Assembly: GCF_023065955.2 (NCBI RefSeq)
Contig: NW_026622874.1
Span: 5,748,001 to 5,812,000 of the forward strand
Reading direction: 5' to 3'
DNA: 64,000 nucleotides
Source: Ursus arctos
Taxonomy: Eukaryota; Chordata; Mammalia; Carnivora; Ursidae
The stretch's first letter is position 1. Every line of letters starts with the position of its first letter. The position numbers and the translations under genes were made by a program. Under the pieces are notes generated by a model. The model saw only the letters and a program-made list of their open reading frames with translations. It made no database searches and had not been told where the DNA came from. Shown one piece after another: positions 53,031-63,844 of the stretch.

Positions 53031-53350
53031 TGTAGCTGAGTAGATTCAAAGATCTCACTGTCTTTATTCAACAATTCATGAACTGAGCACCCCACCTAGC
53101 AGGTGGAAAGAAGGTCCAAGGAGCTGTACAAAATGGACGGTTTTTATTTCATGTAAGCTCACCACCTTCCCTTAGGGGAAGGCAGGGAGTCTCATCACAC
53201 AGATGACCTCACTAGTGCCACCAGAAAGTTCCAGACAGGTTTGTGATTCCACTTCTTGGAGAGGCTGAAACGGCAGTTAGGATAGGTATTAAGTCTTGGT
53301 GCGGCTTATCACAAGTGACTCCATTTTGGGCCTGTTGTTTCTTTCTAATA
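53031..53350 (-). mobile_element. Possible LTR, inverted
   Basis: On the minus strand: GGCCCAAAATGGAGTCACTT, a GTGAGCTTACATGAAATAAA stretch, GCTCAGTTCATGAATTGTTG, AATAAAGACAGTGAGATC. The poly-A signals and 'AAAATGGAGTC' wording suggest an ERV1-type LTR; ends not defined. Confidence 0.4.
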
Positions 53351-53489
53351 GACATAAGAACAGCGGTTGATTTTTTAGTTCGTTCTGCTCTCTACTTGTT
53401 GTCAGGATGGAATGGCAATCTCCAAGCTTCTTACGTATTGGACTGGTTGTGCCCTGTCTTTTAATCCTCTACACAGTGTTTCTCAGAGA

Positions 53490-53622
53490 GCAGAAATTCT
53501 TAATTTTAATCATGTCCATATCTTCTTTTATGGCTCAAGCTTTTGTGTGCTATATATAGCTGAGAAATCCATGCCCGACTCAGGGTCACAAAGATTTTCA
53601 TCTGTTTTCTTCTAGCAGAGTG
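53490..53622 (-). mobile_element. L1M ORF2 fragment, inverted
   Basis: AGCAGAAATTCTTAATTTTA, ATCCATGCCCGACTCAGGGT and CACAAAGATTTTCATCTG are L1 complement text. Confidence 0.75.
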
Positions 53623-53631
53623 GTATTTTTA

Positions 53632-54705
53632 AGGTGTAAATCAGATCACACCACTCCCTTGCTTTAAACTCTCCAAGGATTTTCCCTTGTATTTAGAATA
53701 AAAATCTAATTTCCTATTCCTGATCTACAGAGCCCTGCATGGTCTTGCCTTAGGCTTCTTCTTTGACCTCTGTCTGCTTCCTACCCCTTTCTCCCTCATT
53801 CACTCAGCTCCAGCCACATTTGCTTTCTTGCTATTCTTCATACTCTCCTTGGAGCCCTTGTACTTGCTATCACCTCCGTCTGGATAAGTTCCCTTGTAAT
53901 AGGGGCCCAAGGGTGCAAGAGCACCTGCCTCTGGGGATCCCAAAGAAAAGAGGTTCAGCAATTGGCTGCTGATAAAATCCAAAGGCAGAGACAAGTAATG
54001 GTGAAACAGGATAGGAATTTATTTCAGTAAGGCCAACACCAGGAAGATAGCAGACTAGTGTCTCAAAGACTGTCTCCAAAGTGCTGAAGATACTTCTAGA
54101 TTTATATAAGGAAAATGTGGGACAAAGGTCGGTGGGTCCGTGCAGGTGAGCAGCAAAGGTCTGGTCTATCATTGTCTTGGGGTCAGTCACAAGAGGTCTG
54201 GCCGGCTCCGGGCAGCCCCCATTGCTGGAGGGGATGGTGTTGGTTCCCATGGGGGATGCTTTGCCTGCAGGGTCTTTTGTCTAAGTTAAGAGATAAGCTG
54301 GAAAGAAGAATTTAATCAATTAGAAAGTACAGACCGAGGTCAAAATGGAGGTGGCCAATGTCCTCTTTCACGCTCTTAGATCCTCACATGGCTCGCTTCC
54401 CAATGCTTAGGACTCTGCTCAAATACCACCTTCTTGGGGAGACTCCCGTCCACCAGTCTGTCTAAAATAAGACCCGTCTTTTACTTGTGATCCTGCTCTC
54501 TCTTTCTACTGTCTTTGTAGCACTTATTGCTCTCTGGGGTTCCTTCGTTTATTGGATTACTTGGTTTCTCGCCTACTGGTACCCCTAAAGTGTAAGTTCT
54601 TTAAGGGCAAGGGGTCTTCTGTTTTGTTTACTAGTGTATTTGCTGAGTCAAGAACAATATCTGGCACAGAACATTTGCTTAGTAAATATATATTGAAAAA
54701 ACGAA
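53632..54705 (+). mobile_element. L2 (LINE2) 3' end, split by an LTR
   Basis: First part AAATCAGATCACACCACTCC, AGAATAAAAATCTAATTTCC, CAGAGCCCTGCATGGTCTTG, GCTCCAGCCACATTTGCTTT. After the LTR it continues with AGATCCTCACATGGCTCGCT, CTGCTCAAATACCACCTTCT, GCACTTATTGCTCTCTGG and the end GTAAATATATATTGAA. Clear L2 order. Confidence 0.92.
53885..54370 (-). mobile_element. Solo LTR (ERV1-like), inverted, inside L2
   Basis: Complement reads CACCTCCATTTTGACCTCGG, CCCATGGGAACCAACACC, CCCCAAGACAATGATAGACC, CCTTATATAAATCTAGAAGT (TATA region), CTGAAATAAATTCCTATCC (poly-A signal). Same family as 6832-7562. The 126-aa frame at 53,870-54,250 is LTR sequence and not a gene. Exact ends are uncertain by ~10 nt. 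Confidence 0.85.
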
Positions 54706-55040
54706 TTACACATTCCTAAAGAAGATGTCTAATAGCTGGGGAAACTCAAACTATGAACCTTGGCATAAAGGAGAGAGTGAAATTAGGACCAAGTGGGGCT
54801 TGTTTTGAAGCAAAAGAAGAATGGAAATTTTCAGCGGGGCTCCGGAGAGAAGTCTTCTGAGCAGGGACACAGCCGGTTCCAAAGAACAGTGACCCGTGCA
54901 TGATTCCCTCATGTAAATAGAGTCCAAGAAGAGACTTTCAGCAGTTGAAGCCCACTGCCTTGCTCTAGGGCGAGATTTCTCTCGGGACCTCGAGCTTAGC
55001 ACGATTTTGGGGACCCTTCTGAGCTTCATATTTTAGTGCC
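54706..55040. other. Unique sequence, nothing recognised
   Basis: About 330 nt between the L2 end and an L1 fragment; no repeat or frame of note. Confidence 0.45.
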
Positions 55041-55049
55041 TCTAGCTTA

Positions 55050-55990
55050 ATTATTGACAGGGACAATATCTTTTGGTCCATAATTAATAGTTCAATTAGT
55101 ATTAGCATAAGAGTAGACATAGAGCTCAATCGATTAAATTGAGGGTTCACAAATAAACATTTATGGTCAGTTGATTTCCCAAAGTGCCAAGACAATTCAG
55201 TGGGGAAGGAATAGGCTTTTGAACAAATGGTGCAGGGACAACTGGATAGTCACAAGCAAGAAAATGAGTTGGATCCCTACCTCAAACCATTCACAGAATG
55301 AATCATATCAAAATGGACCTAACACTATACAACTTTTAGAAGAAAGCGTAGTGGTAAATCTTTATAACCTTGGGTTAGCCAGTGGTTTCTTAGATACAAT
55401 ACAATGAAGTCTTATCTGAACATAAAAGGGGAATGATTGGGGCACCTGGGTGGCTCAGTTGGTTAAGTGTCTGCCTTCAGCTCAGGTCACGGTCCCAGGG
55501 TCCTGGAATCAGCCCCATGTGGGCTCTCTGCTCAGGAGGGAGTCTGCTTCTTCCTCTTCCTCTGCCCTTCCCCCCACTCATGTGTGCTCTCTCTCTCTCT
55601 TTCTCTCTCAAATAAATAAATAAAATCTTAGAAAAATAAAGGGGGAGTGATGCACACTACCTATTGGTACATACTACGACATGGATGAGTCTTGAAAGCA
55701 TGCTGTGTGAATGGAGCCAGCTAAAGAAGAACCATGTATTTTGTCATTCCATGTCCAGCACAGGCAAGTCTCTATAGAAAGAAAGTAGATCAGGGGCTGC
55801 CTAGGGCTGGGGGGGATGGTGAAGGGGGTTGGGGAGGGGACGCCTAAGGGTTTCTTTCTGAGGGGACAGCAATTTCTCAAATTAGATTGTGGTGACGATT
55901 GCATACTCCTGCGAAGTTGCTAAAACCATTGAATTGTACTCTTCCCATGGGTGATGTGTCTGGTAGGCAAATGATACCTCATAAAGCTGC
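55050..55990 (+). mobile_element. L1MB-like 3' end, interrupted by a SINE
   Basis: ORF2 text GACAATTCAGTGGGGAAGGA, ATGGTGCAGGGACAACTGGA, ATATCAAAATGGACCTAACA, then 3' UTR ACATGGATGAGTCTTGAAAG, GATCAGGGGCTGCCTAGGGC, TTAGATTGTGGTGACGATTG, ATTGAATTGTACTCTTCCCA. Confidence 0.88.
55438..55637 (+). mobile_element. SINEC, full length, in L1
   Basis: GGGGCACCTGGGTGGCTCAG to AATAAATAAATAAAATC. Flanks AAAAGGGGAATGAT (55,424-55,437) / AAAGGGGGAGTGAT (55,638-55,651). Confidence 0.94.
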
Positions 55991-56023
55991 TCCTAAATGG
56001 TTCTAATTAGAAATGCATGCCTG

Positions 56024-56234
56024 ATGGGGCGCCCAGGGGCACAGTCAGTTAAGCATCCAACTCTTGGTTATGGCCCAGGTCCTGGTCTCAGGGTCATGGG
56101 ATCGAGCCCCATGTCCAGCTCTGCGCTCAGCTCAGAGTCTGCTTGAGAATCTCTCTCCCTCTCTCTCTGCCCCAACCTCTCCCCTACCCCGTCTCTCTCT
56201 AAAATAAATAAATAAATCTTAAGGAAAAAAAAAG
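56024..56234 (+). mobile_element. SINEC, full length
   Basis: GGGGCGCCCAGGGGCACAGT to AATAAATAAATAAATC. Flanks GAAATGCATGCCTG (56,010-56,023) / GAAATGCATGTCTG (56,235-56,248). Confidence 0.94.
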
Positions 56235-56248
56235 GAAATGCATGTCTG

Positions 56249-57865
56249 GTTTCAGTATCGCATTCCCTGCCCCCACCCCACCCCCCATTTACTGAGCAAC
56301 TTCTATGCACTATGGGCTCAGATGCCAGGACAGATGAAGCATGCTGCTGCTGTTGAGCACCTGAGCTCATGGTTAAGTGAAGAATCCAAACGCGTAAACA
56401 CAGAAATTGAAATTCAAACAAAGCACTCTAGGATTCAGGAAGGCAGACGGAGAGACTTGCAAAGCACCAGGGAGTGTATTCTAAATGATGGCGTTGTGCT
56501 TTGAAACACAGTGATGTCACTCAGTGTTCTCCCTGCAAAAAGAGAAGGCTGTTCTTTTGGTTATTTCAGTCCATTCAGAATGGCCTCACTCATTAGGGTC
56601 TCCCGAAAGCTCTGTTCAGAATAGCGTCTGTAAGCACCCACTTGAGAACCACGAAGCCACTAAAATGGGCATCATTTCCACTCTGTCGAAGCTTCCCATC
56701 AGGGTGGACAAACATGTCGAAGGGCAGACAAACAGAGCTGCACGACACGGCCAAACATAAACAGAGACCTTACCCAGCAAATCAACGGAATTTGAAATAT
56801 TGACATTCTGGACGGGGATTAGGACTGGTTCTTCTGTTCTGGGTTAAGATGGCTGGAGCCGGTCCAAGGGCACTGGTTTCACTACCCTCCGCAAACAGAG
56901 ATTGGATTATTTCCTCTCCATTCACCCTTGCTCCACATTTGGGATTTTAAATGTGCTTGTAAACATTGATCAAGCTTGGTCTATTTTCTAAGAGTTACAC
57001 ACTGGGGATACAAAAAATTAGATACCTCCCTGCCGTTCGGGGGCTTGGCAGTGACAAAAACTAGGAAAATGCCAGAACTTGTCACCAAGAAAATATTGGG
57101 AAGCTTTCTTACAAATCGAAGAGATCCAAACTCCAAATAAGCATGTAAATGTTTGGATCACTGTCTGAAAGCAACTTGGCCTCTAAGCCTTACCCAGGAT
57201 TAGTTAAGAGCCCATGCTAGCTTATTCCATGGGAATTGTCTTAATTGTCTTATTGTAAACTAATTGGATTTTTTTTTTTTTTGGGGTCAGATGAGCTGAT
57301 CTCATTTTGACTGGAAGCTGGTTTTTCCTTTTCTATTTGTGGGAAGCAGCAGGCCTAAGTAGATCAGCACTGTGGCTTGTGTACGTATGGATAGCTAATG
57401 TTTCTCTCTCAGGCATTTTTAGATAGGGAAGATTCTGGATGCGATGCTGTCGGCAGGGTCCAGTGCAAACCTTCAATGAATCTGTGTTCAACGTTTCTGA
57501 CCTTGGAGGTCATCTCTTAGAAACAGCTGGGTCTGCGGCACATTGGTCCCTCTGAAGGTCTGTTATGAAAGCAGTCAGTGAGCCAGGGGCAGAGAAAGTG
57601 GCCCGCGGATCCTCAAAACGTTTCCCAAGGACCTGAAGACCACAACGACCAACATCTTCGTGCCATTTAGTTGTGCTCACAGGGAGAAGCTGCTGCTGAA
57701 GACTGGATGCATTCGGTCAAGGACATAATAAAAATTTTTTCCATATGTTGGCTGAACCTTTATGGACCTATAATTTGATTTTCTGAGATGTAATTTGATT
57801 TCACTTGCTGCCTTAATTCTAGATTTGCCTACGGCAAGCAATAAATTGGGTCTTACCCCAGCCTT
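56249..57865. other. Unique 1.6-kb stretch
   Basis: No named repeat apart from a T-run at 57,269-57,282. Contains forkhead-like TGTAAACA near 56,960. No credible frame. Confidence 0.4.
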
Positions 57866-57867
57866 GT

Positions 57868-58360
57868 CCAAAAGGCTTTCCTAACCCCTCCAAGTTGGAT
57901 GACATACCTCTTCTCAGAGCTCCCAAAATACCCTTCACATTTCAATATTGCTGCTATTTCCTTATTCTTTCATAACCGTAATTATCTTTATTTATCTGAC
58001 TCCACTACCAGACTGTGAGCTTCTTGACGATAGCAATATTAAATTGTTTCTCTCTCCCTTGCTTGGCACGAGGCAGGTATTTAACAAACCCTATTTATTT
58101 ACTTATTTAGATTTTATTTATTTATTTGAGAAAGAGACAGAGACAGAGAGAGCATGAACGGGGAAGGGGAAGAAGCAGAGGGACAAACAGACTTCCTGCT
58201 GAGCAGGGAGCCTGACACGGGGCTCGATCCCAAGACCCTGAGATCATGACAGGAGCTGAAGGCAGACGCTCAACTGACTCAGCCATCCAGGCGTCCCTAG
58301 CAAATGTTTTTTAAATACGTGGTTGAATACATGGGTGCATGTCTGCGTGAATGAGTAATG
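57868..58360 (+). mobile_element. L2 3' end, split by a SINE
   Basis: GTCCAAAAGGCTTTCCTAAC, CCTCTTCTCAGAGCTCCC, CTCCACTACCAGACTGTGAG, TTGCTTGGCACGAGGCAGGT, then after the SINE AAATACGTGGTTGAATAC. Confidence 0.8.
58089..58297 (-). mobile_element. SINEC, inverted, in L2
   Basis: TTATTTATTTGAGAAAGAGA, CTGCTGAGCAGGGAGCCTGA and CTCAGCCATCCAGGCGTCC; short flanks TAACAAA / TAGCAAA. Confidence 0.9.
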
Positions 58361-58517
58361 GTGCAAGGGTAAACATGTCGCAGCACCGTGGGATTTAGCG
58401 GTCCTACGGTGGTGATACAAATCCCCATCTATAAGGGGCCACCAGGGATTGGCTGCGTAAGTCAAAAGTGATTTAGATCCCATACCGGCTAAGGTGGTTA
58501 GAAAGTGAGATTCTGTG

Positions 58518-58656
58518 GGGCGCCTGAGTGTCTCGGTCAGTGGGTTAGACTTCCGACTCTTGATCTCAGCTCTGGTCTTCATCTCGGGGTCGTGAGTTCA
58601 GGCCCCACATTAGGCTCCCCGCTGGGTGTGCAGCCTACTTAAAAAAAAAAAGTACA
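58518..58656 (+). mobile_element. Short CAN-SINE variant
   Basis: GGCGCCTGAGTGTCTCGGTC, GTTAGACTTCCGACTCTTGA, ending in a short A tail. Flanks ATTCTGTG at 58,510-58,517 and 58,657-58,664. Confidence 0.9.
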
Positions 58657-58664
58657 ATTCTGTG

Positions 58665-59189
58665 TCATGAATTCTATTTTGGGGAGATGAGTTCTGGAGA
58701 AGTTGGGGTGAAGGGAGGATAGGTTAGGACACAGAGGTAAATTGAGGAATGTCAGGTCGAGCACAGAGAACATTAGGTCTTTGACCGCATGGGATTGAGA
58801 CCTAGAAAGCAATACATGGGAATAAAGGGGAAGGAAGGGCGTCTGGGAGTTGGGGACCTTCTAGATTAGAGACTTTTGGTTCCCAGGCATTTGTCATGTC
58901 ATTGGAAAAGACGTGATGAAGGGTTGGGACTTTTGGCATTGGTCTAGAAGTCTGCCCTGGGGCGCAGGGGGGCTGTCAGAACTGTAACCAGGCAGACAGA
59001 GCCCTGGTCATTTTGCAGGAGAAGGACAAGTGTCCACTGTCACCTGCCACAGTGAACACAGCAATTTAAGTCACTGGATTCCACGAAAAAGGAATTTCTA
59101 ACCCTGAAATTAATTCCCTGCTTTATTTATTTTCAAATGCTGAACTTTGGTAGTCTCTTCCTTTTTGCCACTTGTATTAAGAATACAAG
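58665..59189. other. Unique sequence, nothing recognised
   Basis: About 525 nt; no repeat or frame of note. Confidence 0.45.

Positions 59190-59222
<33 letters not shown>
59190..59222 (+). repeat. (CA)n microsatellite
   Basis: About 16 uninterrupted AC repeats. Confidence 0.98.
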
Positions 59223-59227
<5 letters not shown>

Positions 59228-60839
59228 TCCTGCAGGCTCACTGCTTACAACTGAAACAGTGATTCCGACTCTGATAAGGAACCCAAGGAACAGGTACGCG
59301 ACCCGGAACAAAGTCTGCATATGTTATGGTCCCATCAGAACCGGAGAAGGAAGAATGAGGTTTATTTCTTGCAGAGGACGTGGTTCCAGTGAATGAAAAT
59401 AATGCCCCCGGGAGTCCCATGAAAATAGCAGGGATTTGATCCAAAAAGTAAATTATCAGGACAAGTTAAAGCAGAGTCGAGTCATCGAGCCTCGGCGGGG
59501 CCTGCCCGTGCATGGCTAAGGTGTAATTTAACACAGACCGACGTATGTTTTCTTGTTACTCGGTATGTAGTTGTCTGTGCTTGATGATCGTCTGCGTTTC
59601 TGTTTTAGATAAAAATTGGGAGCTTCCCTTGGCTGACGCTGTTCAGAGCCAGCAGACCTCGGAGTGGGAGTGTGGAAGGAGGTGGGGTTCTATCCACAGT
59701 GGCTGATGGGCGGCTCTCAGACCCTGGTGACCTCAGATCTTGAATCATTCCTGCCACTGTTACTAGTAAATATCTCACCCTGGGCGTGTTTCCGGGCATC
59801 GGGCGATCCGGCTTGCTCTCTGTTCCACTATGCGTGCTGCTCAGAAACCGCACTGGGTTAGCTGCAGACAGCCCTGGCTGTGACGCAGGGAAAATGGCCT
59901 TATTTCCTTACACGTTGAATGCCAAGGCTTGGGCTGGTGAGAAGAGGATTATGCCAGACCAATGTTATTTCCTTTTGTGCTAACAGGGCAGGATATATGG
60001 CGGTGGGTGGTGGAGAGTGGAGGGTGGAGGACAGGGGAGTAGCCCCCATGGATGTGAATAAGGCAGTCGATTCTAGATTCTACGTCCCACGATACGCTAA
60101 GCCAGAAGCTGAGAGGCTGGTAATACTATTATTAGCCCATTGAAAATTCCTAAACAATGCTTATCAGTGACTCCTTATCAACTCAAGGATGTCCTCAGGG
60201 GTAAGTTCTTTATCAGTAATTCAGACAAAGATATTGAAAGTATTCACGAAATTTGGACAGTGCCCCCATTTGCAGGGAGGGGATACCATCAACTTGAATC
60301 TTAGCAACAGAAAGAGGCATGACTTTGAAAAACCAGAAATTTTGTCTATGGAAACCAAAATTGGCTCTTAATCTCAGCAGGGACAAAATGTATGTTAAAA
60401 TCTTTAGGAGTCAGGGATGTCGACTCAAGGGGGCTGTGAGACCAAAGAGTCAGGAACGCAGGAGAAGGGACCCCCATGTCAGGCCATAAGCTAAATGAGT
60501 TAGCGATGTCATACCAGAATTTTAAAAATTCATTGTGATCAAGACCAAATGGAAGGGAGTACATCACCCCGGGGCTGGAGCTCATCTCTCCGTGGCATTC
60601 AGCAGTATTGGGACTCGGGTTATTTGTTATGATCCCGCTTTAAAAGGAGCAAACGGTCTAGGCAGAGCCCCTCGCGGTGACGGTAGATGGGACGCACAGA
60701 AGGGTAAGGAGAGCCCCTCACACGGGGTAGCCGCTGGGGCGCTGCCTTGGGAGTCCGAGAGCGGAGAGAGCACTCTTCGGTGTGATTCTCGAGTCCCTCC
60801 TGCGGGGTCAGATTGTTACAACTCAGCTTTCCCGAATAA
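59223..60839. other. Unique sequence, nothing recognised
   Basis: No named repeat. Frames up to 110 codons without domains. Confidence 0.45.
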
Positions 60840-61080
60840 TGAAAAAATAGGTAAGCTGACGGGCTAAAATTAGCTGCTAATTATTTGCAAAGCACTTCCC
60901 TGTCAGGTTCTCCTGTGCTTGCCCTACTTTGGTTTGTCCCCAGCTGTAGAGACCATTAATCTTTTTAAACAACTGCGGAATGACAGCAGCACTTTCTGGG
61001 CCTGAAATGCAGGCTTCTTTGGGATTCATTCCGGCCAATGACAGCCCTTCGCTAAAATGCTAACCCGTAAATAAGAGAGG
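60840..61080. promoter_or_regulatory. Candidate conserved regulatory block
   Basis: Repeat-free with clustered developmental transcription-factor words: homeodomain GCTGCTAATTATTTGC, ATTAATC, a MEIS/TGIF-like TGACAG twice, CCAAT near CCAATGACAG and TEAD-like CATTCCGG. Conservation cannot be tested here. Confidence 0.25.
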
Positions 61081-61237
61081 GAGCAAACCTGAGGTTCTCG
61101 GACCACATTCTGGCAGTTAGATGCTTCCAGTAGCAGGGTCAGTGGGACCCCGAGCTGGTCTGGGTGCCCTGTGCGTCCCTCGGTCTGTTTCTTATACTTT
61201 CATACGTGCTTTTCAACTTGTCTCTTTGTGCCCTAGG

Positions 61238-61398
61238 TCAGTGCCTCTCAAATTTCACTGTACATTCAGATCACCTGCGATCCTGTTAAAACCCAGATTC
61301 TGGTTGAGGAGGCTTGGGGTGGGGCCCGAGAGTCTCATTTCCGGCAGAAGTCCGTGCTGCTGGTCCTGTGGAATGCACTAGCAACGCCTTGAGAGCTG
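61238..61398 (+). mobile_element. MER5-like hAT-Charlie fragment
   Basis: CAGTGCCTCTCAAATTTCAC, TCACCTGCGATCCTGTTAAA, CCCAGATTCTGGTTGAGGAG and GCCTTGAGAG follow the MER5 order. Confidence 0.65.
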
Positions 61399-61416
61399 GG
61401 CAAAGGTCTTTTGATC

Positions 61417-61620
61417 CTTTTTTTTTTTTAAGATTTATTTATTTATTTGCGAGAAAGACTGCACACGTGCTGGACCAGGGAGCAGGGGAAGGGGCAGAGG
61501 GAGGAGCAGACTCCCCACTGAGCAGGGAGCCCCATGCGGGACTCGCTCGATCCAAGAGACCCCGGGGTCATGACCCAAGCTGAAGGCAGATGCTTCACCG
61601 ACTGAGCCACCCAGGTGCCC
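61417..61620 (-). mobile_element. SINEC, inverted
   Basis: TTATTTATTTATTTGCGAGA, CACTGAGCAGGGAGCCCCAT and GACTGAGCCACCCAGGTGCC. Confidence 0.93.
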
Positions 61621-61649
61621 TCTTTCTTTTCTTTTTTTTCTTTTTTCTT

Positions 61650-61930
61650 TTTTTAAAGCTTTGTATTGAAGCATAACTTAATTCAGAAAGGTGTGCAAAT
61701 CATGGTATTTCCAAAACCAAACACGCTTATTAGCCATCCCCCCCCCACCCTGCTGAAGAATTAGAACGTGCCTGGTCTAGTCACCACGTGTCCCCAAGGA
61801 TAGATGGAATCTGACCTCTTTCGCGTTTGCCGTTCCCTACAATACCCCAGGGAACATACTTGGACATGACCCTTCGTTCGTGGGCGCATGAGGGTCTCCA
61901 GGACCCAGCCCGAGCTTGATTTCGATGGCA
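61650..61930 (-). mobile_element. Possible old L1 3' UTR, inverted
   Basis: TTGTATTGAAGCATAACTTA, GTGTGCAAATCATGGTATTT and GAAGAATTAGAACGTGCCTG resemble the L1ME-type 3' UTR complement also seen near 47.9 kb. Confidence 0.35.
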
Positions 61931-63140
61931 GTCTGGTGCTCCACCGAAACAGGAAACACCAGTGCTTTCTATCTCTTTGAGGACAGGAGAATTTGGGCTC
62001 TGGATGGCTTCTGCGTGAGGAATCAAAGGCTGATGACTGACTGGTAAACGCTGCCAACAGCCTTCAGTTGTTTGTCGTTTTACTGTCGTCAAGCAGAAAC
62101 AAAGTGTGACCAGTGCCCCTTCGTGACAGAAGGAGCTTCCTTCTTTACATAAAGTCTAAATTTAGAAACCATGACCCTGTAATTTGTTGAGAGGAAATAG
62201 GCTTGGAGTTTTGAAGAAGTATCTCATATACTAGTTTAGAATCTGAGGAGCGTTTTCTGAAAATGCGTTGGGTGAAGCCCTGTCTCCGGTTCTGAGGGAG
62301 AGCACCCCTACTGTTAATTAGGGACAATAATTTGGCCAGGACCGGGGTTCATAAAGCAGCATAGGGTCTAAATAATTCTGGTTAACAGCGCTTTTCTGGG
62401 CTGGGGTTACGCTAAGGTCTCTTTCATGCACGAAAGATGCCCCCGCGGTGGCAGGGCTACCCGGCTGAAGAAAGCAACGTGTCCGGTTAAAACACGATTC
62501 ATGCTCCGCTGATTCCACTGACAAAAGATCTACAGTGACCTCTCCCAGAATCTAGCCTCACCGTGCTCCGTAACTGTAGATACCGAAACCTTGGATGCGC
62601 TGCCAGTGACTGCTTCAGGCTAATCATTACAAAAGGACCTGGATTTCCTAAGTGTCTGCAGGTCATTTTTGTGTAAAGATTATTTATGACTTTACCAGGC
62701 TGCCTGTTAAGGGATCCGTTTTTCGTATGATCGCTGGTGTATTCTTAAAGGTCTCCAACTGTTGTGATTAAATGGGAGATAGATGATACTTTTCTTTTTA
62801 ATGCAAGCAATTTCCCTGGAGATGTGACCCAATCTGAATTTCCTGCACACGCAGGCTTGGCAGAGCCACTGAAAACGTTCATGCCCGGGCGCTCCTAAAT
62901 GAAGATGTTTGTTGGTGGATTGTAAAAATACATGGTACTCGGGGGACCAGCAGCTGGTTCCAGACATCTGAGGGATTAGCACAAAGATTAGTAAAATGAT
63001 CCGTGTGTACGTTAAGGCCCACGCGTTGGTGGGAAGCTGGGTTAGGGTTATGAGAGTAGTTGCTTTTTCACGTGCGTGTGTTCACTCACAGAATGTGCAA
63101 CCAGAGCTCATCTAATCACTGGGAAAGATCCGCTGCGGGT
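61931..63140. other. Unique sequence, nothing recognised
   Basis: No named repeat and no credible frame. 63,140-63,230 has a weak inverted-L2 flavour (TTACATGTCAGATGCTATGG). Confidence 0.4.
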
Positions 63141-63454
63141 GTATTACATGTCAGATGCTATGGCAGGCGCCGAGGACACAGACATGAGCGTGAGTAGTTC
63201 CCATCCTGGCGTGATCCAGACGTTGGCATTAGGGTGAGAACTTTCAAGATGCCTTGTCCTGTTGATATGAACAGTGACCAACCCAGAACTTAACACAGTA
63301 AATATTCCGATGAAGAATTCGTATCCTTCAATACAGGAATGTTCTAAGAAGGTGCGATGGGAACCCAAAGGAATACTTATCAACCCAACCTGGGGTGGAG
63401 GGGCAGAGGCCAGAATCAGGGAAGTCTTCATAGAGGAAAAAATATATTGCTGGT

Positions 63455-63839
63455 GTGATAGGCTGAGTAATGGCCCCCAAAGACGTCCGTGTCCTGTCTC
63501 CAGCACATGTGAATATGTAAGCAGCAAAAGGGACTTTTGCAGATGGGACTGACTCGATTAAACATCTTGAGATGGGGGATTAAGTAGGTGGGCTCAATGT
63601 AGCCACGGGGTCCTTACGGGAGAGAGGCAAGAGGGTCCGAGTCCAAAGGAGATGTGAGAGAAGCCTGATGGGTTCTGCCCTTGAGCTTCCAGAAAGAACC
63701 AGCCTTGCCGATCTCCTTGACTTTAGACTGATGAGACTGACTTTAGACTTCTAAACTCTGAAACTGTAAGATAATAAATCGTGTTGTTTTAAGCTACTAG
63801 GTTTGTGGTGATGTCATAGTAGCAATAGGAAACCGAGAC
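63455..63839 (+). mobile_element. MLT1-type solo LTR (ERVL-MaLR)
   Basis: TGTGATAGGCTGAGTAATGG, CCCCCAAAGACGTCCGTGTC, GGGGTCCTTACGGGAG, CTGAAACTGTAAGATAATAA, TTGTTTTAAGCTACTAGG and closing ...GAAACCGAGACA. CTGG precedes and follows the element, a possible short target-site duplication. Confidence 0.9.
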
Positions 63840-63844
63840 ACTGG

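Noticed and set aside
53870..54250. 126-codon minus-strand frame as a gene
   Set aside because: It lies within the LTR and the homologous LTR at 7 kb gives a matching but disrupted frame; no known protein.
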